Origin: Sarcocystis neurona
Lineage: Eukaryota; Apicomplexa; Conoidasida; Eucoccidiorida; Sarcocystidae
Direction of reading: 5' to 3'
NCBI GenBank assembly: GCA_000727475.1
Contig: KL647303.1
Location: 1,093,211 to 1,157,210, forward strand
DNA length: 64,000 bases
Below, in pieces: positions 45,952 to 59,617 of this stretch; the stretch's first letter is position 1, and every line of letters starts with the position of its first letter. The notes beneath the pieces were generated by a model. That model worked only from the letters and a program-made list of their open reading frames with translations. It did no database searches and was not told the origin of the DNA. Made by a program: the position numbers and the translations under genes.

Positions 45952-48900
45952 ATGTTCGTCTCCTTTTTATTCCACACGATGAAGTGCGATACATGTGGCT
46001 GCACGTGTCCAGTTACCAGTTCTGTAGTTTTCCTCTTTTGTGCTTCGTCTGACGTACGAGCTGGACGCGGCCACTTCAATCGTAAACGCGCATATCTCGG
46101 AACTCGACAGCAGCGGATCATTCGCCTCGCGCTAACCAACATTGGGGTAAGTCCGTGTTGTGCGTGCAGATATGAATACAAAAGAAACGTGGACGACGCA
46201 AATTAACCATCCATACTACTAGTACTTATATGCGAAGGTGTGAAATTATCCATCTAGCTGTGTACATATCTGTATTCGTCTCTCTCTCTATGTGCCTTTC
46301 ATACTCGTAGCAAAGACTGTAGATGCTTTCTGTTGCTTTTCAATGTACGGTATCACACTTCTCTCTCTTGCTCTCTCTATGGAAACTGTATCCGATAACT
46401 GTCAGTATCTTTATCTTGGCGATTAGCAACAGTGTCTTGAGCTACTTGGGCCTCAAAGCAGTAGTGCTTTCCCTATCTGGAAATGAGAACGACAAAAAAT
46501 TCCGTTTCCCTCCTTCGCAGCGGACAAACTATAACACATATAACTGTCATTTCCGAATGCGGTGACTGAGGAGAGGACGACTGGAAAGTGCCAGTCACTG
46601 TGAATACCTGTATTTTTTGCGTGAAGAGACCCAGCGTAAAGTTGACTTTGCTGTTGCCCACATGAATGAATGGGGACACACACGGACGTGTACACGTGAA
46701 CACATATATCTAACAATTTTCTGTCTGTATTTCTTCTAACGTATACTTGCCTACACTTGCGCTGTTGTTAGGCTCGAATGTGAAGGAGACAGACGCATTG
46801 ATATACCATTCGATGCGCGGAGTCAGTGCTGGTCTTTACATACTTGGAGAACAAATGAACAGTATGTTGCACTTGTCGCTTCGCGCAGAAAAATATGTAA
46901 TAAAGAAGCTCGCGCCTTCCACAGAATAAACGGTGCGAGTTTGTTGTTGCTTAGCAGTGTACACACACTGCAGCTGCGTCAATGAGGTGTCGCTGCAAAG
47001 GATTTAACAAGCACAACTGACGAGGCATCTCTGGGGGACTACAGTGGGCACGCGCAGTAACACATCTAAAGTTTTCGAGAGAGTTCAGAAAGAGATCCGA
47101 CTCCGCTAGTGTTCCTCTTTATTTGCACCTACAGATACACATTCCTTTACGGGAGATACGTATTTCTTCCTTTGTGTCTGCCTTCCGGTAAGTGTAAGAG
47201 TTTGTGCGAGTACGCAGCCAGGTAGCATAAGAGCGAACCTTCTTATGTATAGACATGTAAGTGTATGCGTGTACGCGTATCTGTAGCGAGCAAGGAAGCA
47301 TATAATTTAAGATCTTCGGATACAGGTGTCCGCGGACATCCAGACACACGCAGTGAAGAAGCCTGCTCTCCCCGGTTTTGCGTGTCAGAACAGGTTTACG
47401 TGTACACCTGCGCGTGCACACGTTTATAAATGTTTGCGTTTAACAGAGATCTGCCCGAGTTGGTACAAACGGACGTGCTAGTAAGCGCACGTCTTGTTGG
47501 AATATTTGCGCACATACCTACACACCTCAGATTATCATTATTCTTTGACTGACGAGAGAAGGGAATGCTTAGGTGCTGAATCTTATGTGGAAACGGTTCC
47601 CGGCGGTGATTTGACTTCGATATGTGAAGGGAAAAAAGGGGGGAAAAAACACACTCGTGTCACTATTTGTCACTATATAGAGGTGTGCGCGCAGAAATTT
47701 CTTCGCGCACACGCTGGCTGCAGAAACAACGACGAAAAAAGCGCGTGAGACGCGCCTCTGGTTGTGACTGTGAAAATCAAGCAGAGATGCGTCAAAGCAT
47801 CGCTGTCTCACGCACATATCTACCTATCCATATATACGCGCATATATACAGATATATATATATATATATGTTTAGCTATACACATATCTGTTTGCATCTA
47901 TCTAACTACGTATGTATATGTGTAGGTACACACATTTATCTACATATATATATATAGACACTGATTATGCTTTCACAGACGTAATCGACCCTTTCTGCGA
48001 CGAACACCTGCGGGAACGAAGCACTGTCCCGCATCTCTCGTCCGCACACACGTTACTGCATACCTGTATGTGTGCACTACATGTGGGTTGTCTACATGTG
48101 ACAGAGTCACAGTTTGTGTAGATAACCACGAGTAAATACTGTTGAAATTCATGCAGAAACGCTCCTACATTTTGATACCGTCACCGAAGTGACAGACGCT
48201 CTAGAGCAGCTCCGCTGCGACGGACTTTATGCCGCGATATTGAAGTTACATGGCAGCATCACCACGTACATATATATATACATATACATAAATGTGTATG
48301 TATACCCACATATGTACTCAAACACATGTATGTACGTGTGTGTACACAAACGTTCATATCTTTTATGCGTGCTGGTACCTGTGTTACGTAGACACACGCA
48401 TGTAGAGAATGCGGTGACACGTATGCACGCACGCAGGCACATGTCGCATATACCCAAACACGCAGATACAAGGTTCCTGTATGCAACATACACGCGCGCC
48501 CATATGCGTAGTCTCCTTGCACTTCGAGGACATGTACGTATCAAATACACACATATATGATGTTGGGACACACGCATGTAGTGTATGTGTATACACATAG
48601 ATTGTGTTTCACGTGACGTAGGCGTAATGATATACATATATATATGTATGTATATATGCATTATTCAGAGACGCACACATGCGTCGAATACATAAATATG
48701 TACATACGTACATAAAGAGACAGCGTGCGTCCGCGTAAACCTAGTATGTTAAGTGGAAGGTAGTGACATAGATGTTATTCATATACATAATGAAGAGGGA
48801 TAGATACACATATATATATTTTCGCGCGTTGTAGTCCGACCTTTCTGCGACATCTTCTCAGTGTAGTTAGAAGGCACGTCCCAACGTCCCACAAGACGGA

Positions 48901-50481
48901 CGGCTCCCCACTTCATCCCAACCAGGCACTCTTCTGTTATAGAGAAAACGCAGTGACATCAGAAACGTCTGTTACAAATGTGAGGTTGCTCACCCTTTAT
49001 CCATTTATATATGTATCTTCGTGGCATAGATGTTCACTCTATATAGATTTATTTATTGCCGCATAGGTGTTCACTCTATAAAGATTGTTTATGTATACAT
49101 GTTGCACTGATGTAGAAGCTGTGTTCATTGATAGTCATTTTGTGTGCTGCACAACAATGTACGTTGTAGATTTTTGTGTTGTGTAACTCTACGTACAGCG
49201 TGCGCACACATACATATTTATATATATATATTATATTATATATTTTATATATATATGTTATATATTATATATATAGTCAGGTACGTAGTCTGTGGAAGCG
49301 GACGGTTCGCGTTCGTTCCTCGTTGGGTACTGGTACGTGGCGTCGTCCACACATAATACAAATTCTTTATCTATTTTATAAATCTACATCTGTACACACT
49401 ACATACATTGATAAAAACACTATACACGTGCTGTACGTGATATATATGTATAATATGGGTACCGTATGTATAGTGTGTCCATGCACTACATAAACTATGT
49501 ACACTATACATATATACATACACGCACTACTCACGTAATACATATATATAGGAGGGGTATAGTATGTATGGGTATATAGTGCTATGTAAACTATGCACGA
49601 GACCTATATACATGGACGCACTATTCAAATCAGCGACCTATATATATAGTATGGGTATAGTGTGTATGGTGTGTGTATATATACTATATACGCATGCTCG
49701 CCTGTAGTTATATAGAGTATACACAGCCCGTATATAGACTCCACATACGATAACACGGAACGTCTGCATGAATAGTATGTGTTGTGTATAGTATATATAC
49801 ACGCGTGTTCGCCTGTACTTACATAGAGTATACAGAGACTGTATATAGGCTCTACATACGTTAAGACGGAACGTCTGCGTGAATAGTGTGTGCACCTTTA
49901 TTATATGTATAGTATACATAGTTTATATAGTATATATACACACACGCTATACATACTATGCCCATACTATATATATAGATATTGCGTGAATAGTGTGTGC
50001 ATGTATATATGTATAGTGTACATAGTTGATACAGTATATAGACACACCATACATACTGTACCCATATTATATACATATATATATATCACGTGCAGCACGT
50101 GTACAGTGTTTATATTAGTGTATGTAGAGTGTACAGATGTACATTTATAGAATAGATAAAGAATTTGTGTTTATCATTAGCGTATATATATAGAAGACGT
50201 CGACACAATGCGATATACACGGTATCTATGCAGACACATTGTATACACACGTGTGTGTGTATATATATATATATATACGCATACACTACGTGCATAGGAT
50301 ATATATAAGTATCTACATGTGTATCGGTATTTCTCTGTATACTCTCCACGAGTCTATGGACGCCGACACTCCTATATATATGTATATATATATATATATA
50401 TATATACGTCTAGATAAAAAGGCGAACTTGTGTGGGCGGGTATACGCACGTGTGCAAATGTTCGTAGAGGAACCTGAATAG
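45952..50481 (+). CDS. Unrecognised intron-rich gene, about eight short exons
   Basis: Exon chain proposed: A (to 46146; start at ATG 45952 or 45979 unsure), 46316-46344, 46521-46561, 46772-46861, 48157-48265, 48862-48979, 49281-49332 and 50468-50481. Each junction is GT-AG and phases agree throughout (0, 2, 1, 1, 2, 0, 1). Joined pieces read TRQQRIIRLALTNIG, TVDAFCCFSI, GQTITHITVISEC, NVKETDALIYHSMRG, GLYILGEQMNKTLLHFDTV, TEVTDALEQLRCDGLYAAIL and HPNQALFCYRENAVTSE, ending TEEPE at TAG 50481. The text is free of low complexity and looks like a conserved helical protein, but I cannot name it. The 46772-46861 and 48157-48265 exons are the best supported. The 49281 exon has an alternative acceptor at 49289 that gives another frame, and the final 14-base exon is tentative. 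Confidence 0.58.
47800..48840. repeat. AT/CATA microsatellites in introns of the preceding gene model
   Basis: TATATA and CATACA runs at 47835-47960 and 48266-48310, and again at 48630-48660 and 48805-48820. They flank the 48157-48265 exon, which stands out by its normal composition. Confidence 0.75.
49205..50410. repeat. TATA/CATA microsatellite block
   Basis: TATATATTATAT runs at 49215-49275, then degenerate units containing ACTATA/GTATAG words (49540-50100) and TATATA at 50258-50276 and 50378-50406. Apart from the short exon near 49281 no coding signal was seen. Confidence 0.8.
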
Positions 50482-50568
50482 CATACACAGTTCTGCTGCA
50501 GAAAACACAGAACGCTGCTTCTTTTTTGAATCGACGTAGCTGCACACGTCTACAGTGCTGCCGTCGTC

Positions 50569-53500
50569 CTACAGATAACGAGGAGTAGAAGCAGCAATCA
50601 TCGTCGGACAGGCAGAGGCGTCGGTGCTGAACGAATCAAATTCCTCGTCTTGACCAATGGCCTCCAAAAATTCTTCTAAATCTGCGTGCCAAAGCAGCCG
50701 CAACAGCAGCACCAGCGGGGAAAGCAGCGAAGCAACAGCAGAAGCAGCACAGGGAGCACCGCAGCAACAGCAGCAGCAGCGACAGCAATGCAGCACATGC
50801 AGCAGCGACAGCAATGCAGCACATGCAGCAGCGACAGCAATGCAGCACATGCAGCAGCGACAGCAATGCAGCACATGCAGCAGCGACAGCAATGCAGCAC
50901 ATGCAGCAGCGACAGCAATGCAGCACATGCAGCAGCGACAGCAACGCTGCATATGCAGCAGCGGCAGCAACGCAGCACATGCAGCAGCGACAGCAACGCT
51001 GCATATGCAGCAGCGGCAGCAACGCAGCACCAGCAGCAGTGGCACCAACGCAGCAACAGCAGCAGTACGGCGCTCACCGCAGCAATAGCGGCAGCGACAG
51101 CAACGCAGCAGCAGCAGCAGTACGGAGGGCACCGCAGTAACAGCGACAGCGAGAGCAACGCAGCGGCAACAACATTTGTAGTAAGGGGACGCAGCAGCCA
51201 GTCGGCCTTCACGGCCGCGTCGGTGCAAAAACACGGTGATGTGTGTTGCGCGTACACATTTTACAGAGCTGCTGTTACAGAGGCTTAGTACACTTCACGC
51301 CGCGTCGAAAAGCGGCGCATTTCACGATCCCCGGCTGCCCATACTCCACATAGCACCGCGTGTAAAATACGCGCTGTTTGGTGGCCAAGTGAGTGCATGT
51401 CCACCGCTGCTTGCAAACCCGCGGTGTACGTACACCCCGAAGCTGCTTGCGGCGCTGGTAGCACAACACGCCGTATTGCCGCTTGGTATCGGGTGACGTG
51501 CAGAGATCTTCCTTTGACGGAGAAATTGAGCGGACCTGTGGCCTGCAGCTGGTGTTTGAGGTGACGCTGGGTGCGGACACCGCAATTTCGCGTGGAGACG
51601 CAGTGTACGTACACCTCAGGGTGCTTGGACACACACACACACACACGTATTTGAACTCGTGTGTTCAGCTAAAGCCCCGCGCATGTCCGACACACCCTGC
51701 TGTTCATGGAAATGCGGTGTACGTACACCGGAAGCTGCTGCTGCTTTCTCACTGAACGGCTGCCTCCTCCTACTCTCCTGCCCGATGTCGATACACTTGC
51801 GCTTAAGCAGAAGTTATTTCCACACATTTGCGCCTAGCGTACGTACACGCAACAGGAACACAACCTCTCATTCCCCGGTCCTCTTCTTCTTCTTCTTCTC
51901 CTTTGTACAAATCAAAAGAAGCAGCTCTCGCGCGTGCTTCTTTCTTTCGCACACATCGGTGACAGCAGCAGTATCACGTTTCGTAGCTGATGGTGCACCA
52001 ACAGCAGCAACAGCAACAACTTCGTGCCCGTCTTCAGTTGACAAAGCAGCAGCAGCAGCTGCTGCGGCATTACGCTCCTTTTCTATCGTGTTGACGCAGT
52101 AGCAGCAGCTTGGTGTTTCTTCTTTTGTTGACAGACCAGCAGCTGATTCTTGGGAGCGTCGGTCTGGCAATGGAGGTCGGTGAATATTTCTCGTTGCCGG
52201 GTCTTTGGCGCAGCACGCAAAATGCTGTCTCACCGAGAAACGCGTCTACCATCTGCGCTCCGCGCGGCCCTTGACATTTTTAGCTGCTAAAAAGAAATGC
52301 CTACTATTCTTATAATCTTCAACGAGAGAGAAGAAGTCAACGCACAAAGACACAAACGTTTAGGGAGTATACAAGTGGAAAGCCCACAAATAACTAAATG
52401 CAGAACGCGTCTTCTTCCCGATTTCCCCTTGTCGCTGTCTTGGTCTTCCTTTCTCCTTTTCTTCTTCTGCCTAAAAATCTATTTAGATGCGAGACGCAGT
52501 CATTACCGTCCCTCTCCTGCATCTTCCCTTATTTATCTCGCCTGCTGCAGCTGTACGGTGCCTCTACCGTGTCTCTCCCTACAGTCTGTCTACGTACACT
52601 GGAAGACACTCACATATATATGTATATACATGTATCTTCACACGTACTTGAATTTATGGACTTCTATATGTATTCACATACGTACAGTTACATACGTCCA
52701 CACAGCATTTAACACTCTCTCATGGACGCATGCGTAATCGACTCAGACACACTCAGAGATGTAGAACATGTACGACCCCCCCACTTAAAATTTTTTCTAT
52801 TTATCTCTCCTCTCGGCTTGTACCTAATCTTGCACACGTATGCAAACCGCCGTGCACATATATATACACATAATGTGGTTAGACATACATATTTTAATAC
52901 ATATTGATCTGTGTGTCTCTTCTCCTTTCCGAGTCTGTACTCTTCTTGTACACACGCAAACATACGTCTGTAGACACGAAGGCACAAACTTCCACATATA
53001 TATATATGTACGTTTTATGTGTCCGTTTTTTGTGAGCAGTCCACGTAGCTGTCGAGGAAGCACGTACCGATGCGGCCGTTGCCGTTTGTGTCGAAGTCCC
53101 GCATCACCTGTTCGAGGCCGTCTGGTGTGTATTGATCGCCGAGAATCACTCTCATGTCGTTGAGTGACATGTAACCTGCAAAACGAGAAGGACACAGAAG
53201 CACGAAAAAGGAAGAAGAAGGCAGGAAAGCGAGTGGGGAAAAAGAAGAGCAGCAGGGGGACGAGGGGGCGAAGGAAGGAAAGGAGAAGAAAAGAAGAAGA
53301 CGCAGCAAAGGAGACGAAAGGGAAGGATGAACCAAAATATCCCTTTTCAACGTCCCAGAGAAGCTTCAACCTGTTACATGAATTTTTCTGCGAGAAAAAG
53401 AGAGAGGAGGCCACAAGAACACAAAGAAGCTGCACACGTATGTGTGTATGTATGTGCGTGTGTGTGTGTGTGTGGCGAGGGCCACGGATGTCAAAAGATA

Positions 53501-56500
53501 AGAGAGGAGAAGAGGCGAAGGAGGAGAAGACGGACAGAAAGGAGAGGACGACAGTGGGAAAAGGAGAAGACGGCCGAGGAAGATGAAAAGGAGGCGAAGA
53601 AGAAGAAAAGGGGGTGACCAGGCGGCAACAGCAGTCCGTTCAAATTTCCTGAAGAGTAGGAGCCGGTAGCGCCTTCACGTCGGCAAAAAGAGGTCTTTTT
53701 CGAGGGAAGAGAAGATCCTCTACAGAGCAAGCAGAAGAAGCGACAAGGGCAGACGAAGGCGCGTAGGGGAAGAAGAAGAAGAAGAAAAGCAGCAGAAGTG
53801 ACACAGAGAAAACTCCTTTTCGATGGTCCGCTCTCGTAGGCATGTCACCGAAGCATGGAGACACAAGCGTAAAATATCCTCAAAAAGAAGAACGGAGGGG
53901 GGAAGGGAAAAGAAGAAGAAGAAGACGAAGAGCAGGCACACATCAGCGGCTAATGAAAAAGCTGCAGCTCTCTATTTTCCCTTTCTTCTGCATCTTCGCC
54001 TCTCTTTTCCGCCTTCCTACTTTCTTCTTATTTCTCCCTTTCATAGTCTTCTTGCTGTTCTCCCTGCTTCAGGAAACCACCGCTTCTCTGCCTTCTTTCG
54101 ATTACTTTTTTGTCCTTTAAGTGTGTGTGTCTGCCGTTTCCTGGTTTCCCTGCAGTTCCCCTTCTGCTGCGTTACATTTCTCCATATGACCGCGTGGCGC
54201 ATCGACCGTTCTCGGCCGGGCCCTTCGTCCCTTCGTTCTCCGTTTCCCCGGCGCACTCCTCTTCTTCCTTTGCAACGTCTTCGCCCCCTTCCCTCCCTTT
54301 CTTCTCTTCTGTCTTTTGTCTCGTCTTCGTCTTTTTCTTTTCATTTCTCTTCCTGTCCTCTTCCTGGCGTGCCATCTCTCTGTGCCCCTCCCATTTACTC
54401 CCACCCCTCCCGTTTCTTCTTCTTCTTCTTCTTCGTCTCCTCCTCCCTTCGTTTCCTCTTTCATTTTCTTGTTCTCACGCTCTCTCGGTGCTGCTGCTGC
54501 TGCGGCTGGCCTCGGTCCTGCAGCAAGACCCTCCTCACCTGAGCGGTCGACGTCGCACTTTCGGAAGGTGTGGATGAGCAGCGCCTCTTCTTTCTCTAAC
54601 GTTACGCGAAGCATCGCCGCCAGGAAGTCTGCAAGCAGACACGTCCACAAACAACGAGAGACAAACAGAAATCTACACATGTTCATCTACATACCAAGAC
54701 AGTGTGTCGCCCGCACAGAAAAACCGAAGAAACACGTAGACGAAGACGCATACCCCTCCTCTCCCCGGCAAGCGTACGCACGCACAACACGCATGTGGCG
54801 GCCACACATCTGATGCGGAAGAGACGCCTTTTACGCGAAGAACACACGAAGAAACGAGACATCCGCATGCAGCACCGGTGCAAAAGCGACAAATATATAC
54901 AAACGTACATGTACGCACGCATAGACGTGTTTACTTCCTGACGGAAAATGTACGTACACATATATGTGTTTGCGTTACCCACACACACACACACAGAGGG
55001 GGACAGCTGCATGCAGCATCAAAGTAGACCCGAGACAAGAAGAAAAGGCACACATACACACATACATATATTAACTTTTCAACGGGGAGTTTACGTAAAT
55101 AGATACACATATTTTTGTGGATCTAGAAGAAGCTACTTCTACTTCTCTGCAACAACCTATGTCCACGCTTGAGCGGTGTGGGCTCGCGTATAGAGGGACA
55201 CACATATATATATCCATATTGCAGTAGAGCAGAAGGTCGCGTGCAGTCTTCCCACAGCGGTAATTTGCATATTTCTGACTGTCAGCTACTTTTGCATGTA
55301 CAGCTGCTACAAACATACTTTCCCCACGCGCCAGTACATACAGATATGAACAATGTTTCCACGTGTCTTCACATGTGTACATACGTATACATACACACAT
55401 TCGTATACACACGCAGAGACATACACACATAGGTACGTAACGTACACACATACATACGTGCATCCACACATTACATACCCTGCATACATTACACACATTA
55501 CATGAATTATATACATACACACATATGCGTAACACACATAAATACACAAATACATGACATCCACGTGTGTGGTCAACATCTACGAACCGCTGGATATATA
55601 CACACATATTCCCATGCATCTTCGTACATGCAGAAATACACATACATACAAATGTATGTATCCATATGTATGTACGCCTGCCCCCACATATATATATATA
55701 CGGGCATACGCATGCATATACATGTATATATCCGTATACAATCGCGCACATCCATCTGTACGTATACAACTACATGCACGCAGACATGGAGATACACACA
55801 CACACATACAGACACATGCATATAGATATATACACATATGCATATATGTATGTATATACGTATCTGCGCATGTATTTACACACACGCAAACACGCATGCA
55901 CGTACATATATGTATACACATATTTATTGATTTTTCATATCTGTACGTATATGTACACTCACAGATAGACGTACGTGTGCTTCACGTATACGCACGTGCC
56001 TACACGTATATATGCGTGTGTGGTGAAGGCAGAAGTACAGTAGAAGCAATATCTACAGATGCGTCGCACGTGGTGTTCAAACCTGTGGTATAGTCCACAA
56101 TAATTTGGGCACTTCTTCTCTCCTATCTGAAATTTCGGCAGCGCCTCTCTGCTGCTGACCTGTCAACAGATGTTGGTATTCTCTGTCTCTTGTTGCTCTG
56201 CTGTTCAAAAAAGGCCATCTTCCCTGCTACACATACGTTGACATGGCAACATGTACACGCTTGTGTATCTATACACATGTCTACATATCTTCACCTATGT
56301 CCACGTGTCTACCTACGCACACACCTGTGTCCCTACGTACACACCGGTTTGTCTACACATATACGTGTCTAGGGGTGTCTACATATATGGGTATATGGCC
56401 AGAGACGGGTCTATGTCTTCGCGGATGTCTGCCTACCCACACATATATACCTGTGTCTGCACACCCATGTACGGGTGTCCACACATATGTCTACATGCCC

Positions 56501-59500
56501 ACACATATGTCTAGATGTCTATACACATGTGTCTACGTGCCCACACGTGTGTGTGCCTGTGTCGATATATATGTCTGTAAGCCGACGCGTACATCCGTAT
56601 GTATATATATGTTCGTATGTCTACACCTATATCTCTATACGTCAACATAGGTGTCTGCAGATCTACACATATGTCTATACACGCCTGCATATGTGTCTAC
56701 ATGTTTACAAATATGTCTTCACACGCGTCTGCGTGTCTACATATATGAGTGTCTGTCTCTGTCTCTCTCTCTATATATATATATTAAAGTATGTGGCCAC
56801 ACCCAGATACACAAGCGGATATATACTATATAGAGATATACTATATTTTCATATGCTTTCCCATTGACGAGTATTTTCTCTCCCACGTAAAGGATGTTCT
56901 CCACTACAAAACTCTGCATCTGTATATATATGGAGAGGGGTACAGACAGGCCTTTCAATGCTGAGAGAAGTACGAGTACCGGCACGTCCCAAAGTGCAGA
57001 GTTAATAAAAGAGGGGGAAAGGCGGTGCTGCTTGGGGCACAGAGGGTCCCGCGCAGAAAACTAATTTACTTTTTAAAAACATTTGGGAGTAAACTCTCGA
57101 CCCATGCAGCTGTCGATAAGGCAAGTAGGTGACCGCATGCACGTCTTTGTTTACCACGTGTTCGTTCACCAGTGTGCCACATATATTTGTACATGCAGTC
57201 TTCCACGTCTGTTTCTTGTACGGGATCGCCCACACATATTTTTACGTCTCTACATAACAGAGGTTCAGATACAGACATTTCACTTTATACAGGTACATAG
57301 CTAGATCGACTAATACACATATATATATATATGTATAGGTGGGTACATAGATGTAGATATGGTTATATAGATATATACACATATAAATATACGTATATAG
57401 GCATACAAATATAGATATACAGGTAGAGATATACAGATATAGATATATAGATAGATATAGAAACACACAGGTATGGAGTTATATAGGTATAGAGATACAC
57501 AGGTATACAGACATATAGATATAGAGATAAACAGACGTAGAAATATATAGATATATAGATATGTGGATATACAGATGTACAGATATAGCGATATATATTG
57601 ATGCAGAGAGACACATAGGCGCAGACACGCACACATAGATATATAGACGTAGATATAAAGATATAAATATATATCTATATCTATATCTATATCTATATAA
57701 GATACATAAAGATATAGAGGGATACAGGGAGATGCGGACAGAGGCAAACAGACACACACACACATACATTTGTGAAGGGATAAAATGATAATGCAAAGCA
57801 GATACAAAGCGAGAAGGACAGTCGCACGGGAATACAAAAACACCCACGTTCATTCAAGGAGCGCTGCTGCTGCCATGGTCTCGCGACGCGAGAAAGTCAG
57901 ACGTACACGTCTCATGACTCCTGCCCTTTCCCTCGGTGTACAGACACCGGACTCACGAGAACATAAAAATTTGCTGTCTTTCTATCAGCCGCAGGCGTAC
58001 AGACTAGTGTGGAGAACTCTTCAATAAATCACTCGCCAGCAAGGCTCCTTCTGCTTCCCGGAAATTCTTCTCTCTCTCTGTGTCCCTCTTAAAGCAATGA
58101 CACACACATATCCACATTTGTCACTTGTGACAGCATCCGTCATTGACACACATATGAATGGATAAACACACACATAAACAGAGGCGCTAAATCCTATACG
58201 TAGATCCATTACACGTTCCTCGCTCACATATACACCAATATATATACACATATGTGAACATTACTATATATATATATATACATATACGTGTGCCCTTCTC
58301 ATTCGAAGTGCAGTGCAGCAGCTGGTGACTAACGAAAGATATATATATATATATGTATGTGATACGCGTAGAATAAGTGAAATGGTATACGCACATATAG
58401 ATTATGTTTGTATATGCGTGTGTCATACACAGAAACAGACACACACACATCTATACATGTCTGCTGGCATATACATATATATATACATACACAATGTATA
58501 TGGAAAAAATACAACAGAGTGTATACATACGTGTACGTGTACAAGCATATATGTTTAATGCAACATATATGTATGTAGGGGCAGGTACAATGTTGGAGGG
58601 AGTGTTATGTAGGGGACGCTACCGTTGTAATGAAGTTCTCCAGACCGCGTCGAATCCATCGCCTCAAAGATCTCCGCGACCTGCAGCAGCAGCAACAGTA
58701 GCAGCAACAGTAGCAGCAACAGTGGCAGCAACAGTGGCAGCAACAGCAGTAGCAACAGCAGTAGAAACAGCAGTAGCAACAGCAGCAGCAACAGTAGCAG
58801 CAACAGTAGCGGCAACAGCAGTAGCAACACAGCAGTAGCAACAGCAGCAGCGGCAGCAGCAGCAGCAAGAACAGGAGCGGCGGGACGATGAGCACCAGCA
58901 GCAGGAAACGGGAAAGAAGAAAGGCAGTAGTAACAGTTCGAGAGAATAAGCAGCAGCAGCAGCACGAGCTGGCGACAAGTGACGCCCAACCGCAGTTACT
59001 TCTCTTGTCCACAAAAAGTGTCACTCTCAAGTCAGCAGTGCCTTTTCCACACAAATCTCTTACACGCATACGTATCTAAAACTGCGCATACATATATATA
59101 CATATTTATGAATGTATATATATATATACATATGCATACACATACGCATACACACATATATACAAGAAATAACAGTCGCACATATATAGATACATATACA
59201 TTAACGCATGCAGATATACATCAACCTATCCATATCTATCTATTTATACCTATACATATATATAGATATTTGCGTAGATAGCTGCGCACAGACACATCTA
59301 CGTTTATATATGGGAACAGTTGCTTATATGCACGTGCACGCAGCTGAATTAATACCGTAGCACACATCCACTTAAATACAGACACATATTTATATATACA
59401 CACATATGTATATGTATGACTACCCCTACACGTGCGCCTATATAAACATATATATATATACACAAATGAATTTACGCACAGAGAAAGCGGAGTCAACTTC

Positions 59501-59583
59501 TCCCCTCTTCTCTATTAACTGCTTGCACATCTTTATACATATATGTGTACATACACGTACATACGTATACCTAAACCTAACTG

Positions 59584-59617
<34 letters not shown>

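Noticed and set aside
50657..51288. Long frames on both strands through the 26-bp minisatellite
   Set aside because: The 26-base period makes all frames open; the minus frame is real only in its last 36 codons (CDPK final exon).
53640..53735. Possible extra CDPK exon (minus strand, EDLLFPRKRP)
   Set aside because: Would interrupt EF3 between its Gly and the next residue and has no GT donor; flanking exons already join in phase.
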